Shown: one piece after another, positions 34,955 to 43,430 of the stretch
Numbering within the stretch: the stretch's first letter is position 1
Layout: every line of letters begins with the position of its first letter
Source: Proteobacteria bacterium UBA1858
GTDB taxonomy: Bacteria; Pseudomonadota; Gammaproteobacteria; UBA4575
Assembly: GCA_002338385.1 (NCBI GenBank)
Contig: DDIE01000011.1
Span: forward strand, 1-56,782
DNA: 56,782 nucleotides
Direction of reading: 5' to 3'
Made by a program: the position numbers and the translations under genes
Notes under the pieces: generated by a model
The model's input: the letters and a program-made list of their open reading frames with translations, nothing else
The model's database searches: none
Told to the model about the DNA's origin: nothing

Positions 34955-35506
34955 TTATGCTTCATCGGGTTCCATGGGCTCCTCGTGAGCTATGCCTTTG
35001 TGACATTCTATGCAGGTAATCCCTTGTGCTTCAGCTCTTTTATGCTTTTTACGTGAAGTTCTTTCTTGTTCTGTGAGATCCATGGAGTCAAATGCATGGC
35101 AAGAGCGACATTCGCGTGAGTCGGTCTTCTCCATGTGCGACCAGACACGATTAGCCATTGTCCAACGGTGGTCCTCGAACTTCTCTTCTGTGTCGATGGT
35201 TCCTATTATCTCACCCCAGACATCTTTAGCAGCCATAACTTTGGCATATAACTTAGGACCAAGTGAGTGCGGGACGTGACAGTCAGGGCAGCCTGCGCGT
35301 ACGCCGGATGCATTTTTATAATGGACCGACTCCATCCATTCTTCTTCAACGTACTGCATGGAGTGACAGGATGTGCAGAATTCAACCGTATTGGTGGCTT
35401 CTAAAGCGCTGGAGGAGCCCAGTGTGAAAACCACACCGGCGATGACAGCCCCAATGAAAGTTATCAAGTAAACAACGTTGAATTTACGATTAGATTGATC
35501 TGACAT
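34955..35506 (-). CDS. NapC/NirT-family tetraheme membrane cytochrome c
   Basis: The 183-residue product has an N-terminal membrane anchor (about 12-32) and a periplasmic domain with four heme motifs: CTSCH (44-48), CPDCH (73-77), CRSCH (133-137) and CIECH (165-169). This is the size and spacing of NapC/NirT/TorC-N quinol dehydrogenases, which move electrons between the quinone pool and periplasmic partners. No nitrate, nitrite or TMAO reductase gene is nearby. The next genes are fccA (89 bases downstream) and fccB, so it may link sulfide-derived electrons to quinone. That link is inference. Confidence 0.88.
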   Translation of the reverse strand: MSDQSNRKFNVVYLITFIGAVIAGVVFTLGSSSALEATNTVEFCTSCHSMQYVEEEWMESVHYKNASGVRAGCPDCHVPHSLGPKLYAKVMAAKDVWGEIIGTIDTEEKFEDHRWTMANRVWSHMEKTDSRECRSCHAFDSMDLTEQERTSRKKHKRAEAQGITCIECHKGIAHEEPMEPDEA

Positions 35507-35628
35507 GAACTTTATTGGGTGCTAGTATTCTGAAGTCGACATTTTAAGAAATTACGCGTGACACCACAATCCTGATTGACACGTGAGCTGAAAATTTCTT
35601 CCATATTGCACATTTACAGTCCAAAAAC

Positions 35629-36276
35629 GTGACAATTAAACCGAACAATACATCCATACATTGCCTGGCAGCACAAAATTTATCTTGTGAGCGTGGTCGC
35701 AGGGAACTATTTTCTGACGTGGCATTCAGTCTGAACAGCGGCCAATCATTGATTGTAACAGGTGAGAATGGCAGTGGTAAGACAAGCTTGCTGAAAATAC
35801 TGACAGGTTTGAGTCTCGCCGCTGAAGGCGCAGTGCTGTGGGATCAGCAGGATATTCATCATCAAGCTCAAAGTTACCAACAGCAATTACTCTACATCGG
35901 TCATCGGGCTGCAGTGAAAACTGAATTGACGGTGAGAGAGAATCTCCAATTACTACTCAAACTATGGCCCAACGAGTTGGCGATGAGCATCCCAGAATTA
36001 GCAGCCTGTGTAGGCTTACGCAAACGATTAAGCGTTCAATGTGGGCGCTTGTCCGCTGGCCAACAGCGCCGTGTGGCGCTGGCACGTCTGTTTGTAGCTC
36101 AACAAAAGCTGTGGATACTCGATGAGCCGCTGACTGCATTAGATGTTGAGTTTATCGAAGCAATCGAGCAGCAGCTTGGCAGGCACTTAGACAATCAGGG
36201 CCTGTTAGTATTGACTACGCACAGAGGTATCGAGATTGATCCAGCCAAATTAATCAAATTAGAACTGAGCCGGTAA
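35629..36276 (+). CDS. ccmA: Cytochrome c biogenesis ATP-binding export protein CcmA
   Basis: CcmA is the ATPase of the CcmABCD complex that releases holo-CcmE. The 215-residue product has Walker A GENGSGKTSLLKIL (about 46-59), signature LSAGQQRRVALARL, and Walker B LWILDEPLTALD. The start is taken as GTG 35629; no strong Shine-Dalgarno is visible. A TTGACA at 35576-35581 in the divergent region may be the -35 of its promoter, but the -10 is unclear. First of nine ccm genes. Confidence 0.93.
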   Translation: MTIKPNNTSIHCLAAQNLSCERGRRELFSDVAFSLNSGQSLIVTGENGSGKTSLLKILTGLSLAAEGAVLWDQQDIHHQAQSYQQQLLYIGHRAAVKTELTVRENLQLLLKLWPNELAMSIPELAACVGLRKRLSVQCGRLSAGQQRRVALARLFVAQQKLWILDEPLTALDVEFIEAIEQQLGRHLDNQGLLVLTTHRGIEIDPAKLIKLELSR

Positions 36277-36280
36277 CTGG

Positions 36281-36946
36281 ATGAATATATTTCTGGCTGT
36301 ATTACAACGTGATCTGAAGCTGGCACTGCGCCGCCGCCGAGAAGTAGCCAACCCGCTAGTGTTTTTCATAATTGTGGTTAGTTTGTTCCCTCTAGGAGTC
36401 AGCCCAGATCGTGAATTACTGTCTGAGATTGCGCCGGGAGTGATCTGGGTCACTGCGTTATTGGCAAGTTTGATGTCTATGGATGCGATATTCCGATCAG
36501 ATTATGATGACGGTTCACTTGAACAACTCCTGTTATTACCCGGTTCAAAAGTATTACTGGTGCTGGCTAAGGTCACAGCGCACTGGATCAGCATTGGATT
36601 ACCACTCATCATAATCGCGCCCGTGATGGCGTTGTTACTGTATTTCCCTGCACATGCAATAGTCAGTTTGATGGTCACCTTACTCATCAGCACGCCCATA
36701 CTTAGCTTACTCGGTGCCGTAGGTGTGGCACTGACCTTGAGTTTACGCACTGGCGGCATACTATCTTCTTTGCTGATCTTGCCCTTTTATATTCCGGTAC
36801 TCATTTTTTCCACCATGGCCATAAGTGCCGCAACCAGTAATCTACCTGTTATGGGGTATTATGCTTTGCTAGGGGCGTTCCTTATAATGTCTCTAATATT
36901 GGTACCGTTTGCCGTGGTGGCGGCACTCAAGGTATCGCACAACTAA
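36281..36946 (+). CDS. ccmB: Heme exporter protein CcmB
   Basis: CcmB is the membrane permease partner of CcmA in System I cytochrome c maturation. The 221-residue product has six hydrophobic helices. The family start is LQRDLKLALRRRREVANPLVFF, and the conserved DYDDGSLEQLLL loop falls near residues 70-81. Then PLIIIAPVMALLL and the C-terminal LPFYIPVLIFS segment complete the pattern. It starts four bases after ccmA. Confidence 0.94.
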   Translation: MNIFLAVLQRDLKLALRRRREVANPLVFFIIVVSLFPLGVSPDRELLSEIAPGVIWVTALLASLMSMDAIFRSDYDDGSLEQLLLLPGSKVLLVLAKVTAHWISIGLPLIIIAPVMALLLYFPAHAIVSLMVTLLISTPILSLLGAVGVALTLSLRTGGILSSLLILPFYIPVLIFSTMAISAATSNLPVMGYYALLGAFLIMSLILVPFAVVAALKVSHN

Positions 36947-36971
36947 TTCTATTTTCCCTTGTCCGAGTAGC

Positions 36972-37706
36972 ATGATGCACTTCATACATAAATACGGATC
37001 ACCCAATTACTTTTACCAGTGGTCGGGCACATGGTTGAAAATTTTGTCAGCCTTGACCTTGATCCTGATGGCCTTAGGCCTCTATTGGGCACTGATCATC
37101 TCGCCGCCAGATTATCAGCAGAGTGAGACGGTGCGAATAATGTATATACATGTGCCCTCTGCCTGGATGTCTATGTTTACCTACGTAGTGATGGCGAGCG
37201 CAGGCGTGGTGGCCATGATTTGGCGGATCAAGGTAGCAGAGATCGTAGTTGCCCAGAGTGCAATTATCGGCGCATCTTTTACCCTATTGGCGCTGGTCAC
37301 AGGCATGCTCTGGGGCAAGCCGATGTGGGGCGCTTATTGGGTCTGGGACGCACGTTTAACATCGGAACTGGTACTACTGTTCTTATATGTGGGCGTGCTG
37401 GCCATCTACAGTGCATACGAAGACCCCCGCACGGGTGCTAAAGCAGCCTCCATACTGGCGATTGTAGGCGTCATCAATATTCCCATTATTCACTACTCGG
37501 TTGAGTGGTGGAACACTCTGCATCAGGGACCGACAGTGACTAAGTTCGACTCTCCATCAGCACCGTTGTCGATGTTAACACCGTTATTCATCATGTTTTT
37601 TGCCTTCAAAACGTACTTTTTCGCTTTATTGTTTGCGCGTACTAGAAATGCCTTGCTCAGTCGCGAAAGACACACCTCATGGGTGCAAGAGATCCTGGAG
37701 AAATAG
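36972..37706 (+). CDS. ccmC: Heme exporter/handling protein CcmC
   Basis: CcmC attaches heme to CcmE. The 244-residue product has six transmembrane helices and the tryptophan-rich periplasmic WWD motif WGKPMWGAYWVWDARLTSELVL. Conserved periplasmic histidines lie in YIHVPSAW and in IHYSVEWWNTLHQ. ATG 36972 begins the family start (MMHFIHKYGSP); a frame extending to 36909 overlaps ccmB and lacks support. The ccmD start follows the stop by two bases. Confidence 0.95.
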   Translation: MMHFIHKYGSPNYFYQWSGTWLKILSALTLILMALGLYWALIISPPDYQQSETVRIMYIHVPSAWMSMFTYVVMASAGVVAMIWRIKVAEIVVAQSAIIGASFTLLALVTGMLWGKPMWGAYWVWDARLTSELVLLFLYVGVLAIYSAYEDPRTGAKAASILAIVGVINIPIIHYSVEWWNTLHQGPTVTKFDSPSAPLSMLTPLFIMFFAFKTYFFALLFARTRNALLSRERHTSWVQEILEK

Positions 37707-37708
37707 TC

Positions 37709-37861
37709 GTGCAAGAGTTCTTTCACATGGATGGCTACGCATTTTATGTCTGGGGTTCGTATGCCATTGTCAGTGCAGTATTGTTGCTTAATGTCATTTC
37801 TATTCGCCTTCAACGGCGCAAAATTCTGCGTGAATTGGCGGAATTATCTGAGGAGGAGTAA
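37709..37861 (+). CDS. ccmD: Heme exporter protein CcmD
   Basis: CcmD is a small single-helix protein that stabilises CcmABC-CcmE. The 50-residue product starts at GTG 37709, two bases after the ccmC stop, with GGAG (37696-37699) upstream. It has FFHMDGYAFYVWGSYAIVSAVLLLN followed by a basic cytoplasmic end, QRRKILRELAEL, the usual pattern. An ATG at 37727 would also preserve the conserved core. Confidence 0.88.
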   Translation: MQEFFHMDGYAFYVWGSYAIVSAVLLLNVISIRLQRRKILRELAELSEEE

Positions 37862-37867
37862 TCGCTT

Positions 37868-38326
37868 ATGACGCCGAAAAGAAAACAGCGCATGATATTC
37901 GTTATCGTGTTGGTGGTCGGTTTTGGTGCAGCAACAGCTTTGGCCTTATTTGCATTCCAGAGCAATCTTTTATATTTCTACAGCCCTTCACAAATTGAAG
38001 CCGGCGAAGTGGCCACAGATCAAATGTTCAGACTCGGTGGCTTAGTTGTTGAAGGGTCAGTTGCCCGCCATGCGGACGGGGTCACCACTTCTTTTGATCT
38101 GACTGATACAGCTGACAGTATCACGGTGAGTTATACAGGCTTACTGCCTGACCTGTTCAGAGAGGGACAAGGTATTGTTGCTCAGGGTAAAATCAACACA
38201 GATGGTGTATTTATCGCCCAAGAGGTACTAGCCAAGCATGACGAAAACTATATGCCTCCAGAGCTTGCTGAAGCACTGCAAGCAGCGGGTGGTTCGCATC
38301 CAGAGTCAATTCCAAAAACTCAGTAG
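37868..38326 (+). CDS. ccmE: Cytochrome c-type biogenesis heme chaperone CcmE
   Basis: CcmE carries heme covalently in the periplasm. The 152-residue product has an N-terminal membrane anchor (about 10-29) and an OB-fold domain. The heme-binding motif HDENY has His124 and Tyr128, equivalent to E. coli His130 and Tyr134. The flexible C-terminal tail is normal. It starts six bases after ccmD. Confidence 0.96.
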   Translation: MTPKRKQRMIFVIVLVVGFGAATALALFAFQSNLLYFYSPSQIEAGEVATDQMFRLGGLVVEGSVARHADGVTTSFDLTDTADSITVSYTGLLPDLFREGQGIVAQGKINTDGVFIAQEVLAKHDENYMPPELAEALQAAGGSHPESIPKTQ

Positions 38327-38337
38327 TGTGTAAATAA

Positions 38338-40290
38338 ATGATTCCAGAACTCGGACAGTTTGCCCTAATTATTGCGCTTTGCCTGGCTATCGCCCAGTCA
38401 GTCTTACCCATGTGGGGCGCTCAAACTAACAACCTCAACCTGATGTCAGTTGGGCGTACCGCTGCCAGTGGTCAATTCCTTTTTTTACTGATCGCCTTCC
38501 TATGCCTAGCCTACAGTTTTGTGGACAATGATTTTTCGGTGCAATATGTAGCCAATAATTCTAATACTTTACTGCCAATTTATTATCGAATCTCTGCGGT
38601 GTGGGGAGCACACGAGGGTTCACTCCTACTGTGGGTACTCGCCTTATCAGGATGGGGATTTGCCGTGGCAGTCAAAAGCCGCAGTTTGCCTGACGATGTC
38701 ATTGCCAGAGTTTTGGCTGTGATGGGAATGATCAGCATTGGGTTTATATTGTTCACCTTGCTCACCTCGAATCCATTTGATCGGATGTTCCCGGCAGCAG
38801 CAGAAGGCCGAGACCTGAATCCACTGTTACAGGATCCTGGTTTAGTGATACATCCACCCATGCTTTACATGGGGTATGTTGGATTCTCTGTAGCTTTTGC
38901 TTTTGCCATCGCCGCCTTAATTAGTGGCAAACTTGATTCTGCCTGGGTGCGATGGTCAAGACCATGGGCTAATATCGCCTGGGTATTTCTAACCATAGGG
39001 ATCACCCTCGGCAGTTGGTGGGCTTATCATGAATTAGGCTGGGGCGGCTGGTGGTTTTGGGATCCCGTTGAGAATGCCTCATTCATGCCTTGGTTAGTTG
39101 CGACCGCTTTGATCCACTCTCTCGCGGTGACTGAAAAACGCGCGACCTTTAAAAGCTGGACAGTGTTGCTCTCAATTCTGGTATTTTCACTCAGTCTTTT
39201 GGGGACGTTTCTAGTGCGTTCTGGCGTTTTGGTGTCGGTCCACTCGTTTGCCAGTGATCCTGCGCGTGGTGTCTACATACTCGCGTTCTTGGCCGTGGTG
39301 GTCGGTGGCTCATTAACACTTTACGCCTGGCGCTCAGTCCAATTCAGCACGGGTGGGCGGTTTGAGGTGATGTCCAAAGAAACCATGTTGCTGCTGAACA
39401 ATGTCTTGCTGGTTGTGGCGATGCTCACGATCTTAATTGGCACCCTATATCCGCTGTTTCTGGATGCACTCGGCTTGCCTAAACTATCGGTCGGGCCGCC
39501 GTATTTCTCTGCTGTGTTTGTCCCTTTGATGTTGCCTTTGATATTCCTTATGGGACTGGGGCCGATTGCTAAGTGGCGGCGTATTTCGATCTCTGAGCTA
39601 TTTCATAAATTAAAGTTCTTGCTCGCAATCGCAGTGATATTGGGTGTGATCCTGCCTATCGCAATCTACCGTGATACAACCATTATGACCAGTCTGGGTA
39701 TTGCTGCGGGCGGTTGGGCTTTTGCTACTGCTGTATACGCCGTGGCACGTTTGATCATGAAACGCGACAAGACCACCTCAGTATTTAAATCACTCAGCAA
39801 AGTGCCACGTGCGCTGTATGGTATGTCGGTCGCCCACATTGGCATGGGCATCTTTATATTCGGAGTGGTTTTCACCTCTGCCTTCAGCGATCAAAAAGAA
39901 ATTGCAGTAAAAGTTGGTACTAGTGTCGACCTAGCAGGCTATAGTTTCTTGCTGCGCGGTGTCGGCCCTAATCAGGGGCCTAATTATCAGGCAATGCGCG
40001 CACAAGTGGATGTCACACAAGATAACGTGCCTATCGTTACGCTCGAACCGGAAAAGCGCGTATATACTGTTCAGCGTAATCCGATGACAGAGGCCAGTAT
40101 CGACGAGGGTTTATTTAGAGATTTGTATGTTGCCCTTGGCGAGCCAGTATCCCCCGGCGAGTGGGGGTTGCGTATTTATTACCGTCCATTTGTGCAGTGG
40201 ATCTGGATAGGTGCAATGTTAATGGCTATCGGCGGTATTTTGGGTGCTACTGATAAACGCTATCGTGCAAGTGCAAACAGGGCTGCTTAA
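38338..40290 (+). CDS. ccmF: Heme lyase subunit CcmF
   Basis: CcmF is the large membrane component of the heme ligation complex CcmFHI. The 650-residue product has many transmembrane helices and the WWD heme-handling motif ELGWGGWWFWDPVENASFMP (about 238-257). The P-His type loops include HEGSLLLWVL and VIHPPMLYMGYVG. Length matches the family. The last base of its stop codon is the first base of the ccmG ATG. Confidence 0.96.
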   Translation: MIPELGQFALIIALCLAIAQSVLPMWGAQTNNLNLMSVGRTAASGQFLFLLIAFLCLAYSFVDNDFSVQYVANNSNTLLPIYYRISAVWGAHEGSLLLWVLALSGWGFAVAVKSRSLPDDVIARVLAVMGMISIGFILFTLLTSNPFDRMFPAAAEGRDLNPLLQDPGLVIHPPMLYMGYVGFSVAFAFAIAALISGKLDSAWVRWSRPWANIAWVFLTIGITLGSWWAYHELGWGGWWFWDPVENASFMPWLVATALIHSLAVTEKRATFKSWTVLLSILVFSLSLLGTFLVRSGVLVSVHSFASDPARGVYILAFLAVVVGGSLTLYAWRSVQFSTGGRFEVMSKETMLLLNNVLLVVAMLTILIGTLYPLFLDALGLPKLSVGPPYFSAVFVPLMLPLIFLMGLGPIAKWRRISISELFHKLKFLLAIAVILGVILPIAIYRDTTIMTSLGIAAGGWAFATAVYAVARLIMKRDKTTSVFKSLSKVPRALYGMSVAHIGMGIFIFGVVFTSAFSDQKEIAVKVGTSVDLAGYSFLLRGVGPNQGPNYQAMRAQVDVTQDNVPIVTLEPEKRVYTVQRNPMTEASIDEGLFRDLYVALGEPVSPGEWGLRIYYRPFVQWIWIGAMLMAIGGILGATDKRYRASANRAA

Positions 40291-40832
40291 TGCTGCGCGC
40301 TATTATCCCTGCTGCTTTATTTATAGTACTAGCGGGGTTTTTGTGGATAGGCTTATATAAAGATCCGAGTCTGGTACCATCGCCCTTGATAGGCAAACCT
40401 GTACCTGAGTTTACTCTCAGCACTTTAAAAGACCCGACTAAGAATATCACGCAAGCCGATTTCGCAGCCGATTATGCGCTCATCAACGTCTGGGCAACCT
40501 GGTGTGTTGCATGCAAGCAAGAGCATCAAGCCTTACTTAATCTAGCCGCTCAGGGAGTGCCAATCTTTGGTTTGAATTACAAAGATGATCGTCAATCTGC
40601 AATCCAATGGCTGCTTGAGGATGGTGATCCTTACGTTATGAGTGCCTTTGATGAATCGGGTAGGGTCGCGATAGACTTCGGCGTATACGGTGCTCCCGAA
40701 ACTTTTTTGATTGATAGACAGGGTATAATCCAACATAAACTGATCGGGGTGATGACCCCAGTGATATGGCAGAACCAGTTTGTGCCCAAGATTAATCAGC
40801 TTGCTGCAGCGCCAACACAATCCTATGAATAA
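40290..40832 (+). CDS. ccmG: Thiol:disulfide interchange protein CcmG (DsbE)
   Basis: CcmG is a membrane-anchored thioredoxin-like protein that keeps apocytochrome c cysteines reduced. The 180-residue product has an N-terminal anchor (about 4-22). The thioredoxin fold carries the active site WCVAC (Cys72, Cys75), preceded by NVWAT. The cis-Pro loop region GAPETFLID is typical. It overlaps ccmF by one base and ccmH by eight. Confidence 0.94.
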   Translation: MLRAIIPAALFIVLAGFLWIGLYKDPSLVPSPLIGKPVPEFTLSTLKDPTKNITQADFAADYALINVWATWCVACKQEHQALLNLAAQGVPIFGLNYKDDRQSAIQWLLEDGDPYVMSAFDESGRVAIDFGVYGAPETFLIDRQGIIQHKLIGVMTPVIWQNQFVPKINQLAAAPTQSYE

Positions 40833-41280
40833 AATTATTGCGCTATTCGTGTGTTTGCTTGCTACTCAGCTGGTGTATGCTGAGATTATTAATGTTCAGC
40901 CTCAATATGAAGACAGATACCAGAGTTTACTCGAGGAACTGCGCTGTCTCGTGTGTCAGAATCAAACTTTGGCGGACTCCAGTTCAGAGCTGGCGACAGA
41001 CCTGCGTGTGCAGGTTAAAGATATGCTGGAGCAGGGCAGTTCAGATCAACAGATTTTAGATTTCATGTCGGCACGCTATGGTGATTTTGTTTTGTATACA
41101 CCGCCAGTGAAATCACATACATTATTTTTATGGCTGGGTCCGTTTGCGTTGTTGCTAATTGGCGTGGTGACTGCGCTATGGATGATCGCACAACGCGCCA
41201 AACAAGCACCAACAATTTCAGAGGCAGACCAGCAACGTTTGCACAATCTTTTAGCTGACCAAGATACCGGAGAGAAGTAG
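40825..41280 (+). CDS. ccmH: Cytochrome c-type biogenesis protein CcmH (CycL)
   Basis: CcmH takes part in reducing and presenting apocytochrome c. The 151-residue product has a signal peptide (about 1-19, ending VYA) and the conserved redox motif LRCLVCQNQ with Cys41 and Cys44. One transmembrane helix follows at about 107-126. The protein ends soon afterwards, so CcmH and CcmI are separate genes here, unlike the fused E. coli CcmH. ATG 40825 gives a clean signal peptide; the frame upstream lies inside ccmG. Confidence 0.94.
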   Translation: MNKIIALFVCLLATQLVYAEIINVQPQYEDRYQSLLEELRCLVCQNQTLADSSSELATDLRVQVKDMLEQGSSDQQILDFMSARYGDFVLYTPPVKSHTLFLWLGPFALLLIGVVTALWMIAQRAKQAPTISEADQQRLHNLLADQDTGEK

Positions 41281-41282
41281 TT

Positions 41283-42503
41283 ATGTTTATTCTGTTCGCC
41301 AGTCTCCTCACTCTGCTTGGTCTGTTTTTTTTATTGCAGCCGCTGTTGCAGACGATGACGCAGTCATCTCAATCTAAGCGTGATCAATTAAACCAAGCTA
41401 TTTATCATTCTAAGGTAGACGAGTTATCTGCCGATTTAGACAAAGGTCTATTGGACGAGGAAGAATATGAGTTAGCTTTACAAGATTTACAGCAGACCCT
41501 AGTCACCGATATCACGGGCGAACAATATCAGCCAGCACAGACCAAGCGCATGTCAGGTATCGCTATTTTTATTGCCGTCAGTGTGCCGCTATCGGCTTTC
41601 GGCTTGTACCAGAATTTATCAACATTTGAGACTGAAAGTGAAACGCAAGAGCGTTTGATTGCCACTCAAACGCAAAGCATGGAAGCCGCTATGCAAAGCT
41701 TGCGCCAGAGTTTGCAAGATAACCCGCAGGATCTGGATGGTTGGAAGATGCTGGGTCAAAGTTACACTACACTGGAACAATATGAGCAAGCTAAGGATGT
41801 CTACCTGACCGCTCTGCAGCATTTCAATAACAGTGATCCTGATTTGCTGGTGTTGGCTGCTGAGGCATCGGCCTTTGCCAATGAAGAATTGTTCACCGAC
41901 TATGAATTAAACTTGCTGGCGCGTGCTTTGAGTATAAAACCGCAACACGAGCGCGCACTTTGGTATGCCGGATATGCTTCATTTTTAAATCAAAAGTATG
42001 CCGACTCAGTGACTCACTGGACAAAATTATTGCGTCTAGTGCCTGATTCTCGACCTGAGGTAAAAACATCGCTGTCTCAATTTCTCAATGATGCGCGTGA
42101 CAGAGCAGGCATGGAAACGCTGATCGTCGCTGACCGGGTTGAATCTAATCAAAGAGAGATCACTGTCAACGTTGCTCTGGACGATAGTTTACACACTCAA
42201 ATCAGTGCCAATGAAACGCTGTTTATTTATGCTAAAGCGGCTACCGGTCCACCCATGCCACTCTCCCTAGTGAGACTGAGTGCAGGTGATTTACCTGTGA
42301 CGGTGCGTTTAACTAAAGAATTAGCCATGATTCCAGATATGAATTTAGATAGTTTTCCGCAGGTCGTCGTGCTTGCAAGAATATCCAAGAGTGGTCAGGC
42401 TATCAGTCAAGCGGGTGATTTGATTTCTGCTCAACAGCTGGTGGATTTCGAACGCGCTGCGCAAGCTGAGATTACTCTTCTGATTAATCAAGTATACAAT
42501 TAA
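41283..42503 (+). CDS. ccmI: Cytochrome c-type biogenesis protein CcmI
   Basis: CcmI is an apocytochrome c chaperone. The 406-residue product has an N-terminal helix (about 2-22), a cytoplasmic segment rich in acidic and basic residues, and a second helix (about 95-115). A TPR-containing periplasmic domain (about 140-280, DLDGWKMLGQSYTTLEQYEQA) follows, then a C-terminal beta-rich extension (about 285-400, IFIYAKAATGPPMPLSL) as in long-form CcmI proteins. It begins two bases after ccmH and ends the ccm operon. A weak hairpin lies just downstream. Confidence 0.92.
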   Translation: MFILFASLLTLLGLFFLLQPLLQTMTQSSQSKRDQLNQAIYHSKVDELSADLDKGLLDEEEYELALQDLQQTLVTDITGEQYQPAQTKRMSGIAIFIAVSVPLSAFGLYQNLSTFETESETQERLIATQTQSMEAAMQSLRQSLQDNPQDLDGWKMLGQSYTTLEQYEQAKDVYLTALQHFNNSDPDLLVLAAEASAFANEELFTDYELNLLARALSIKPQHERALWYAGYASFLNQKYADSVTHWTKLLRLVPDSRPEVKTSLSQFLNDARDRAGMETLIVADRVESNQREITVNVALDDSLHTQISANETLFIYAKAATGPPMPLSLVRLSAGDLPVTVRLTKELAMIPDMNLDSFPQVVVLARISKSGQAISQAGDLISAQQLVDFERAAQAEITLLINQVYN

Positions 42504-42594
42504 TAATTCGCATAAGTTGCGCCGCACACTATTGCGCGACTGACTCTGGTATATTTCAAGCCGCTGCAGAGTGAACCACTACTAGGTATAAATC

Positions 42595-43407
42595 ATGAAA
42601 CCGAGTGCTATTTTAGCTGCCGTTGTGTGTCTGTTTTCGCTGAGCAGTTGGGCGCAACCGTATATCTTGTTGCAGTCAACAACATCAACAAAAAACTCAG
42701 GTTTATACGATTATATATTGCCTCAATTCTTGGCTCATTCGGGTATAGAGGTACGCGTTGTTGCGGTCGGTACAGGTCAGGCTCTGAGAAATGCACAGAA
42801 TGGTGATGCAGATGTGTTGATTGTTCATGCTCACTCCAGAGAACAGGCTTTTGTCGCTCAAGGCTATGGACTAAAAAGACACAAGCTGATGTATAACGAT
42901 TTTATTGTGATTGGTCCAGAACACGATCCAGCCAATATAGCGGCGAGTGATAGGATTGTTGATAGCTTGCACAAGATTGCCCATTCGGAGTCGATATTTC
43001 TGTCACGCGGCGATGATAGTGGCACCCACATCAAAGAGATATCATTATGGAATCTGGCGGGTATTGATGTGGCTGGGTTCAGTGGGTCGTGGTATCGAGA
43101 GGCTGGCGCTGGTATGGGCGCAACACTTAACACAGCGGTGAGTATGGATGCCTACACGCTGTCTGATCGCAGTACGTGGATCAGTTTCGGTAACAAGCAA
43201 CACCACACGATTCTGTATCAAGGTGAGCCACCATTGAACAATCAATATGGTGTGATAATTGTCAATCCAGAGCTGCATCCACATGTCAAATTAGAGCAAG
43301 CAGAGATTTTTGTAGACTGGCTCCTGAGTGCCGCCGGCCAAGCCGCTATTGCTGCATACAGAGTCGACGGACAACAATTATTTTTCCCCAATGCCATGCA
43401 CGAATAG
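42595..43407 (+). CDS. TupA-like tungstate ABC transporter substrate-binding protein
   Basis: The 270-residue product has a signal peptide (about 1-20, cleaved near SSWA-QP) and a type 2 periplasmic-binding fold. The oxyanion-binding motifs typical of TupA are visible: LQSTTSTKNSGLYDYILP at about 23-40 and RGDDSGTHIKE at about 141-151. TupA delivers tungstate to TupBC for tungsten enzymes such as some formate dehydrogenases. No permease or ATPase gene accompanies it here: upstream is ccmI, downstream the convergent aguB. It may serve a transporter encoded elsewhere. Specificity for tungstate over molybdate is inferred from motif resemblance. Confidence 0.82.
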   Translation: MKPSAILAAVVCLFSLSSWAQPYILLQSTTSTKNSGLYDYILPQFLAHSGIEVRVVAVGTGQALRNAQNGDADVLIVHAHSREQAFVAQGYGLKRHKLMYNDFIVIGPEHDPANIAASDRIVDSLHKIAHSESIFLSRGDDSGTHIKEISLWNLAGIDVAGFSGSWYREAGAGMGATLNTAVSMDAYTLSDRSTWISFGNKQHHTILYQGEPPLNNQYGVIIVNPELHPHVKLEQAEIFVDWLLSAAGQAAIAAYRVDGQQLFFPNAMHE

Positions 43408-43430
43408 TGTTACCAGACCGTTTGACTCGC

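Noticed and set aside
42516..42540. Hairpin GTTGCGC/GCGCGAC after ccmI as a terminator
   Set aside because: The stem has one wobble pair and an 11-base loop, and no T-run follows on the plus strand; too weak to annotate.
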